NCBI GenBank assembly: GCA_022410635.1
Contig: JAJVDF010000773.1
Coordinates: 520,901-584,900, forward strand
From: Tretioscincus oriximinensis
Taxonomy: Eukaryota > Chordata > Lepidosauria > Squamata > Gymnophthalmidae
Reading direction: 5' to 3'
DNA length: 64,000 nt
The notes under the pieces are model-generated. The model saw nothing but the letters and a program-made list of their open reading frames with translations, ran no database searches and was not told the DNA's origin. Below, piece by piece: positions 57,091-64,000 of the stretch. Position 1 is the stretch's first letter, and each line of letters opens with the position of its first letter. The translations under genes were made by a program, and so were the position numbers.

Positions 57091-57552
57091 AATAGAGATG
57101 CTGTGCATATTTTACTAGTCACACTTTATTAGCAAATACAGAAGTTTATTATTGTCAGATGTAGTATGTTAAAAACTTGCTCGAGCNTGAAATGTGGTCT
57201 AGAAATCCTGTTAATCCATGATTTGTAGATGAAATAGAAAAATTTGGTTATTTATGTTTGCACGTTATTCTTATTTTACAGATGAAAAATGTTGCCCTTT
57301 TAACTGTCTAGAGCAGGCAAGTGTTGAGGAATTATGGCTCAGGTAGAAAAGGGCATGGATTCACTGCAAGGATCAATACTTTCCTTAGCTGTTGCCTCAT
57401 GCTTCACATGAGCTAAAATATATCCCTGCTTGCTTTTTCTATGGGAGGCAGAGTTCACAGGACAATATGTTTTTTCTGGCCCTGGCATGTTACACCATGC
57501 AGGATCTCCTGAGTTCTGTTGCTACAGGTATATAGTCAAGTTCTATGAATAT

Positions 57553-57870
57553 AGGGTTGCCATACGTCGCGGGAAGGTGGGACAATCCCGATTTGGGGGA
57601 CTAAAATATAGTCCCCTCCAGGTTTTAAGTTAAAATCCCAGATTTTTACATTCCCCAGTGCTGCATCAGGGAATAAAAAAATGCAGGATTTTAAAGGAAA
57701 AGGAGCCGTCAGAGCTGACGGCTGCAGCACCGAGCAACCCCTTCCGGGGTCCTAGAAGGAACCTCGGAGCGTGCCGTAGCTGATCCAATGCTGGAGCCGG
57801 GGTTTCGCGCCTGCTGTCAGGCAAAGTGCACCAACTCGCCTCCAGCAGAGTTATTTTGGAAAGGCTGTGA
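57553..57870. mobile_element. GC-rich element with hAT-like terminal sequence
   Basis: Begins 'tagggttgccatacgtcgcg', the inverse of the end at 9758. It is followed by 'gggacaatcccgatttgggg' and a GC- and CpG-rich inside with a small inverted repeat ('gccgtcagagctgacggc'). The other terminal repeat was not found, so it is partial or the end is diverged. Confidence 0.5.
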
Positions 57871-58031
57871 CGTGTGTATAGTTTGGGCAAGAAATTGCGA
57901 GGGAGAGAAGTGAGGGAATCCATCTCTGTCTCATTGGCAGCTCAAGTAGGACCCTTCCCCACCACATGTTTTGCCTCAATATTTCTTTTAAAGTACAAAA
58001 AAAGTTTGCAATCCTGCCTCACTTACCTCAA

Positions 58032-58350
58032 GTTTCCACACTGCTATGAAACATTGCCTAGCAATCTCATGACATGATGAGCACCATAAGGCATTGCTAT
58101 GTTTGCTTTACTTCAACTCCCACCTTCTCTACAGGCCAAAAGCTACCTTTTACATGTACCTCATGTTCACATTGCTATCTTTTGGATTTTAGAAATGTCC
58201 GCTGTTGAATCAGACAAACTTCGGTGGCTGGAAATTCTGCGACAACGGACCTTTTTAGTGAGTGGATCACTGAGCCTCCTATGGCAAATTGAAGGTGATG
58301 TTGTCTCCACTTTGCTAAAAATCATGAGTGGGTATGAACCCATAGTGTGG
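58032..58350 (+). repeat. Unclassified interspersed repeat with a conserved frame, copy 3
   Basis: Shares its 5' part ('ccacactgct...cctagca...cataaggcattgct') with the copy at 18.9 kb, and the framed part (SAVESDKL, FLVSG, IEGDVVSTLLKIMSG) with both other copies. The frame is open from 58099 to 58371. See the copies at 236 and 18430. The family is not recognised. Confidence 0.6.
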
Positions 58351-58874
58351 GCAACAAAGAGCTGTGACTAATTTATATTGTCCATTGCCTGGCAACCACA
58401 TTTGGTGGCTGCGCAGATAGATAAAATGGTGAAAACCCAAATTTCATGACTCCATAGGAGTCAAACATCANTGTTCTTAAAGATATCTTCTCAGCTTCTC
58501 TTAGTGCAATATTCTGTTTTTGTGCTTAGACAGCAAGACTTGCATTCTATTTTAAATTTGTGCCCAATTGCTTATCATATTTAACGTAGTAATTATCTCA
58601 AATAGTTCTTCTGTTGCATATATGTTTTTGGTTCCACTCTCATGGGTTAAATAGGTTCTATCCTTGTAGATTTCTGAATTACCAGAGACATAATAGTCTT
58701 CACCCTTAAGGCAGATTAAATTACTCTGAGGTTGCTTTGGTCAGGGGATTCTTCAAGGGGACTCCAGGAAGAATCCTCATTGCTACCCCTGAATATTCCT
58801 CTCATACTAGCATTCTGCTTGCTGCATGGAGCCATTTGTTTGTACTGCCTGTCACAATGGGATGGAGGATCTAT

Positions 58875-59029
58875 GCTCTTTTCTGCACTAGGCTTTATGT
58901 TGGGATATGTCTTGGAATAGGGGGCTGCCACATGCATCATACTATAGATTTTGCCAGGTTCTAAGGCAGGCATGCCATAGGCCTCTATTCCAACATATAT
59001 CCCAAAATAAAGCCTAGTGCAAAAAGGGA
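58875..59029. mobile_element. Foldback element, family B
   Basis: The left arm 'ttctgcactaggctttatgt' with 'tgggatatgtcttggaatag' pairs with the right arm 'ttccaacatatatcccaaaa' with 'taaagcctagtgcaaaa'. The middle holds 'gctgccacatg' and 'gcatgccata'. Non-coding. Confidence 0.7.
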
Positions 59030-59580
59030 TCATATTAAAAATATCCACTACCCTGAAAGGAAAAAAAAACTGTTTCCTGTGTGCTGCAGCCTTCATAAGC
59101 TATGTACAAAATTGCACTTTTCCATAAATCTGGTACAATATTCATATCATCAATTAAAACTGGAATGGGATAACTATCCTCTTACAATCCTATGTGTGCA
59201 TATCAGTAATTAAATATATTGAAAATCTGCATAAAGCAGCAGTGAGTACGTGGCTTTTCTGTTCCAAGACATGCATAACATTCAGCAAAGATAAAAAGAA
59301 CACAGATGTTCGATATCTGTTGAGAGTTCAGTTAGCACATTATATCTCTATTTAAATGGAAGTTGCAGTCACGTTCAGGGGAAAATTCCATCCTCTAGAT
59401 TCTTCAAGGTCTTTTGTTTTAGTCTTTCAACTGTGATATGTTTCCAGTGATCAAATGACCTTCAATTATTTCTTTATTCCATAACACAAAAATTTAGTCT
59501 TTGTGAGGGAGTGTTTATTTTTAGTACTACTAGCATAAATGCATAACCATTATATGCTATTCATTAAAAGTTGGTTATAT

Positions 59581-59710
59581 GGCCCTCTCTGCACTAGATC
59601 TTTCTCTAGCTTATATCCTGGAAAATGAACCTGCAATTTGCATGCTAGAGCAGACTATGGAAGGCTTTGACCAGAATGTAATCTGGAACAAGTCCTAGTG
59701 CAGAGAATCC
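59581..59710. mobile_element. Foldback element, family B
   Basis: The left 'ccctctctgcactagatctt' pairs with the right 'ggaacaagtcctagtgcaga'. The middle has 'gcagactatgg'. More diverged than the 58875 and 59944 copies. Confidence 0.6.
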
Positions 59711-59943
59711 TATAACACTCTGAAACTCATTTCACCTCTTCTTCAAGCTGGAGAGGGCAGGAACAAACTATGATTTGTTTGAAACTGAAGCAGAAAAATG
59801 TGTGCAGGTAACAGCACATCTGAATCAACTAGCGCATTACTAGTTTTTCACATTTCTCAGTATATCTTTTAGATCCACTGAGCCACCTGTGAACTTTGCA
59901 GAAGTCAATGGAGGTTGCAGAGATGTGAACGAAAGGACAATTA

Positions 59944-60072
59944 GGCCCTCTCCCCACTGAGCCTTATTATGGGCTGTATCTCTGGACAGAGCTTGGCCAT
60001 CCACATTCATGGCCTGCCATAGTCTACACAAGCATGTAGATGGCCCATAATAAGGCCCAGTGGAGACAGGAC
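59944..60072. mobile_element. Foldback element, family B, well preserved
   Basis: The left 'ccccactgagccttattatg' with 'ggctg' pairs with the right 'gcccataataaggcccagtg'. The middle is 'ggcctgccatagtctacaca'. The frame on the minus strand (60031-59840) is chance. Confidence 0.75.
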
Positions 60073-60074
60073 CT

Positions 60075-61345
60075 TACTTACCCTTTATCTTGTCTAGCAT
60101 AAATAGATGGATGACAGTATGTGAACCACAGCCACCATTACAGCTGACATTAATTTTTCACTGCCAGTTAGAATTGGAAAGCTTCACATCATTTTATTCA
60201 CATCCCCCCAAATTCATATATAGTAAAGAAAATTAATTTACTTAGGCTATGCAGGTGCTAAAGATTTTTCATTTAATACTGATTTTTCAAGAAGTTGGAA
60301 GTAAAATATAATTGGAGTCATGGTTTGCCAATAGTTCGTTTGAGAACTGTTTTATGTAGGTGCTGTTTTATATGTTTTGTTCTGGATTCCTGGATTTCTT
60401 AATACCTTATGGTTTCACTTTTGGTTCTACAGCTTTGTGAGATATGAGATGAATAGAAATCACAAACTTCATATGACTAGTTTTTACTAGCTTATCAGAT
60501 GAGCAAATAGGGCCTTCTTGGTGATGGTCCCCAAACAGTTAATACATTGTTAATTACCCTGGCCTTTGACTGAAATAAGGAAACATTTTCCTCTTTCCAC
60601 ATTCAATTATTTTAGTAGTTATTTTTAAGATATCCATTTAAAAATTTGTTTCTATTGCTGTTATCTGGCCTGAGAAATTTCATTGTAGGACTGGAATCGT
60701 AGTTTCCAGGTTCCCATCTCGGATTACAAATCACACACAGACATACGAAAGAGATCCTAAATATTTGTCTAGAAAAAAATGGGATGAGGGATTTAAAATT
60801 AAAACCAACATGCAAGAGGTATATTTTGAATGCGTTGGGTGAAGGTCGAATGGAGAGGAAGTTAGCAGAATTAAGAGAAAAAGCTAAGCAGCTAGGGAGA
60901 TGTTCAAAATTCAGTAGAAGGGTAAATTTTGTGACATATAAATTTTAGTTTTGGGACTGGGATTATTCCTGTTCTCTGTAATAAACAGCAATCAAAGTTT
61001 TTGTTAGTTTTTCTTTGATCATGGTTTCAACAATGCCAAATGGGAAGCACTTGTCTTCCCATGATCTCTTCTTCATTCTTTACTGATGCTGTTCATACAT
61101 TGCCATGGAGATGGAAATTGACTCCAGCTGTTGCATGGCGTTCTCTTTCAGTTGCTATCACTTAGAGCAGTGAATCCCAAAGTGAGTTCCTTAAGAGTTT
61201 GCAAAAGCTTCATGGGGGTTCCATGAAAAAGCTCAAAATCAAATTTAGAAAGAATATGAAAATAAAATAATCTAAATAAATGTTTTTCATTTCAATAATT
61301 GAAAAATCAATTTTCTATGTCAAAAGACAAGGAATCAAGACTCCA
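60075..61345. other. No gene seen
   Basis: AT-rich sequence without named repeats. Confidence 0.4.
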
Positions 61346-61351
61346 CAATGT

Positions 61352-61575
61352 CAGTTTGTTCTAGAGGTTTGAATGTCAGACTCTTATGTGGAAGTCTCCG
61401 AGTTTGATTCTGTCACTTTCCCACAAAGCCAGCTGGATGTTATTGTGCTAGTCAGTTCTCTGGAGCTCCTTCAGCCCCATATACTTCACAAGGTGATTGT
61501 TATTAAGAGAAATTTATGTAAACCACTTTGATTCCCTTCAGGTTGAGAAAAGTGTGCTATAAAAACCAACTTTAA
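61352..61575 (+). mobile_element. tRNA-derived SINE, Sauria-SINE-like
   Basis: Contains 'tctagaggtttgaatgtcag', 'gtctccgagtttgattctgt' (B-box), 'agccagctggatgttattgt', 'gtaaaccactttgattccct' and an end 'gtgctataaaaaccaac'. It is close to the copy at 2397. Confidence 0.75.
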
Positions 61576-61855
61576 TGTACCAGCTTGTTTTCCCATTTCT
61601 GCAAACGACAAACCTATAGAGATAGAATTAGGGCTTTGCCGGGAAAAAGTGCCTTCTGAAGGATTTTATGTCCCCAAAAGTTTGGAAACTGCTATCCAAT
61701 GTAATGTCAGCAGATAGGGTTAAATGCTGCTGTTGCTTCTAGGTATAGGGGCCATCACCTTGAGGTAGCATTATTTTATTTCTAGTAACATATTAACGTG
61801 TATATCGCACCCTTTATCTGAAAATCTCTGAGTACAAAATTAATATTAAAGCAGT

Positions 61856-62109
61856 ACTTCCAGCTGCATTGTATGTGAATGTTCTTTTCACTTTAGTACA
61901 AAGTTGCACTAAAGTTGCTAATGCTGTAATTCGTGTTGGTCAAATTATAGTAGCAAATAACCACAAAGGTGCGGGGAAAATGATCATTCAAAAGATTATA
62001 TAGCCAGAACTAAAATGAGACCAAGTGAGCATTAGTAGAAGGGAAGATGAAGAGGCTTAAAGTGAGGCTTAAAGTGAAAAGAACATTCACATACAATGCA
62101 GCTGGAAGT
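61856..62109. repeat. Inverted repeat with perfect 40-bp arms
   Basis: The arms 61856-61895 and 62070-62109 are exact reverse complements, separated by 174 bp. A second, weaker inverted pair lies inside ('ttgctaatgct' and 'agcattagtag'). There is no target-site duplication at the outer ends and no coding sequence. It could be a foldback element or a local inverted duplication. Confidence 0.85.
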
Positions 62110-62468
62110 CCTAATGACAATCACTAAGAAAGCCAGGAATTGGTGAGGCATGGTCCTTTGAACATAATTTACAGTGAAAATATACTGCTGACATCTAGCT
62201 GCAAGCTTCCAGCTTAATCAGTAAATCAATCAAGTACCGATACAATTCTGAAACAGGTAGCTACAGCTGCTTATTTGGTATACATGAAAAAGTCTGCTGC
62301 TTCCACGACGAAGAAGCAAAGAAATATTTATAGAAATTACTTGTATTGACTCAGGTTTGCTACTAGTGTTGCCAAGCTGGCTGGCCAATCTGCACCCCTC
62401 CAGTGCCTGCAAGGCAAACAGCAATGCTCTGGTGCTAAGGCTGGCTAAAGAAGGCCTGGAAGAAGATT

Positions 62469-62577
62469 CCCTATTTCCACACTGGGCCTTAGTACGGAAT
62501 ATTCAGACTAGGGTATTGGTATCTACATTCTAGTGCAGATTGAGATCTCCTATAATATTAATTGTGTGGAAAAGACC
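62469..62577. mobile_element. Foldback element, family B, diverged
   Basis: The ends 'ccctatttccacactgggcc' and 'ttgtgtggaaaagacc' are inverted, and 'tctacattctagtgcagatt' lies in the middle. It is weaker than the others. Confidence 0.45.
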
Positions 62578-62674
62578 ACAATCTCAATTCTGTTGAGCTT
62601 ATTTATTTGGCTTCATAATTGTATTATAATGTATGAATTAATTCATCAGTTAATTCATATTTCTAATCAAGAGA

Positions 62675-62772
62675 CAGAATGTATTTATTTACACTATGTT
62701 CTCACCTTATATATGAAGGTTCCAGGGTGGTTAAGAACAATAAAGATACAGAACAAAATTGGCATATTAAAA
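62675..62772 (-). mobile_element. L2/CR1-clade LINE 3' end, antisense
   Basis: Contains 'tgtatttatttacactatgt', 'tatgaaggttccagggtggt' and 'ggcatattaaaacaacaatg', paralleling 22165-22276 ('aaaacaacaatgcaaaatta'). Confidence 0.5.
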
Positions 62773-62789
62773 CAACAATGCCTGAAAGT

Positions 62790-62912
62790 GAGGAAAAGAG
62801 TTTGCCGTTTTAATATATTAGCCTATTTTTTAATTGTTAACCACTTTGAGACCTTTGGGTATAGGGCAGTATAGATATGTAATTAATTAATTAAATAAAT
62901 AAATAAAAAGGA
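62790..62912 (+). mobile_element. L2/CR1-clade LINE 3' tail
   Basis: Contains 'taaccactttgagacctttg' and 'ggtatagggcagtatagata', then (TTAA/AAAT)n. It has the same tail as 40870-40925. It faces the antisense fragment just before it. Confidence 0.7.
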
Positions 62913-62914
62913 AA

Positions 62915-63620
62915 CCTATCAAATATTGCATCTCCCAAAACTATAGAATAGATGAAAAGGAAGGAAGAAGAACTCTAGGTCAACATATCAAGAATGAATT
63001 TTTCTATATAAACTGTCAGAGAAAATAAATATTTTACTAAGCTTATCTATTCCTAGCCTTTCCTAAAAATAAATTCATTCTGCCCCAAACTTCCTAAAAT
63101 TTTAGTAGCCCACAGCTATGAACATGACAACTATATAAAGACATGTCATGAGAAAACCATTNTATCATTTTTGCAGTCATATTAATTAAGAAGGAAAGGG
63201 ATCTATTCTAGATTATATTTAGCTTTATAGACAATCTAGCCCTTGGCAATGCTCTAGCACATTATTAGAAATTACACTGAAATAAGCTTTCTCTCCATAA
63301 ATTATACGATCCTAATATACCCTTATTGGTCACAGTACTTTGCAAAAGCTCACATGGCCCAGAGATACCATAAACATCCATAAAAAGCCTAAACTAATCA
63401 TTGCATTCAAATTTATGAAACTGCCTCTGATAGTTGCTGTATTTTTCTTTCCTTCCAAGGCCTAAAGGAAGGGACAGTGTAAGGTCACTATTCAGTTAAT
63501 AAATTACCATATTTTAAACAATTCTCTACTATTTTTCATTTTTAAAGGTGGTTTTAAAAAGCCAACAATAACAAGAAGATTTCAAAGAAATAGACATGTT
63601 AGTTAGAATCCAAAAACTCT
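62915..63620. other. No gene seen
   Basis: AT-rich sequence without named repeats. Confidence 0.4.
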
Positions 63621-63692
63621 AATAAAGGGGAGTAGCATTTTAGAGGTTAACAAGAAATAGGATAGGTAGTATGAACTTTCATAGACAAGGAA
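63621..63692 (-). repeat. Reptile interspersed repeat ('cgaaagcttatgcc' type), antisense fragment
   Basis: Contains 'aaaggggagtagcattttag', 'aggttaacaagaaatagg' and 'gtagtatgaactttcataga', the reverse of the block at 12125. Confidence 0.5.
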
Positions 63693-63935
63693 GACCGCCA
63701 TGGCCTGGCCACCAGGAGAGTGGCCAGACATGGACCCATGTGACGAGCGTGGGCAGTGGAGTCAGCTAGACGGCCCGGGCTGGGCAGCGGGGTCAGGCTG
63801 CCACGCCAAGAGGGGCAGGCAGCTGGGTGGGGCCACTGCAGAGGGGCGTGGCCTGGGTCAGGCCGGATGGCTGACCGATATTGTCAGGCAAGCTGCTGCG
63901 GCTGCCACACTCCCCTATTTTACAGCCATGGCCTT
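63693..63935. other. GC-rich block at the window edge
   Basis: Clearly richer in G+C than the surrounding DNA. A plus-strand frame is open from 63700 to the window end (Gly/Ala/Trp-rich), which is common in GC-rich non-coding DNA. No domain is recognised. It may be the start of a larger element that continues beyond the window. Confidence 0.35.
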
Positions 63936-64000
63936 TCCTCCAACTTTAGGTTTAATTCTGAGTTATGTTCCAGTTATTTATTGTTCAAATGCACTTTAAC

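Noticed and set aside
63700..63999. 99-codon GC-rich plus-strand frame at the window end
   Set aside because: GC-rich DNA lacks stop codons by composition alone; the Gly/Ala/Trp-rich product shows no family, and the frame runs off the window.
1..64000. Bacterial-type operon, phage or defence system
   Set aside because: No long coding frames, no ribosome-binding-site pattern, and repeats that are typical of reptile nuclear DNA throughout.

Overview
This window looks like non-coding vertebrate nuclear DNA, most likely from a squamate reptile (lizard or snake). The call rests on the repeat content. There are tRNA-derived SINEs with the Sauria-SINE/BovB type 3' end ('gccgctttgagtcccttt...gggtataaa'), a BovB (RTE) fragment, reptile-style CR1 3' ends ('gatgggctgtggcctgattcagtatggc...ttcttatgttcttatg'), L2/CR1-clade reverse transcriptase remains, short L1 pieces, Ty3/Gypsy-like LTR pieces and many short hAT-like or foldback DNA elements. 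Base composition is AT-rich. Isolated single N bases are scattered through it, and one 117-base N gap lies inside a (CTT)n array (31157-31273). I find no intact host gene, tRNA, rRNA, CRISPR array or bacterial-style operon. Nearly all short open frames are chance frames, low-complexity artefacts or decayed transposon coding sequence. The window is best read as intergenic or long-intron DNA.

Layout. 0-9 kb: one copy of an unclassified repeat with a conserved reading frame (236-530), foldback elements, a Sauria-like SINE next to an antisense CR1, and L2 3' tails. 9-17.5 kb: SINEs, CR1 3' fragments and a GC-rich hAT-like end at 9.75 kb. 18-26 kb: a second copy of the unclassified repeat, then a dense cluster with an antisense L2/CR1 RT fragment (23.2-23.9 kb), a 5'-truncated SINE and an antisense L1 3' end (24.2-25.1 kb). 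26-34 kb: CR1, a possible LTR (27.3-28.1 kb), a perfect short hairpin (29250-29299), a SINE that seeds a large (CTT)n array, and BovB (33.6-34.0 kb). 36-46 kb is the richest part: a solo LTR with 5-bp target-site duplication (36570-37264), a palindromic MITE with 8-bp TSD (39521-39726), an L2 RT remnant (39.8-40.9 kb), a 96-bp imperfect hairpin (41325-41420), an L1 tail with 12-bp TSD (42049-42578) and an internally deleted Gypsy-like element that keeps a Gag zinc knuckle (44869-46173). 50-64 kb: a DNA transposon with TIRs and 5-bp TSD (50688-51162), a purine-rich tract, a short minisatellite, the third copy of the unclassified repeat, CR1 pieces and a cluster of foldback elements (58.9-62.6 kb).

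The elements are related by parasitism, not by host function. BovB is present alongside SINEs that carry BovB-like tails. Short foldback elements with no coding capacity presumably depended on transposases not encoded here. The items most worth follow-up are the framed unclassified repeat, the precise hairpins and inverted repeats, and the structurally well-bounded insertions. No family name was checked against a database; all come from recognition of the sequence alone.
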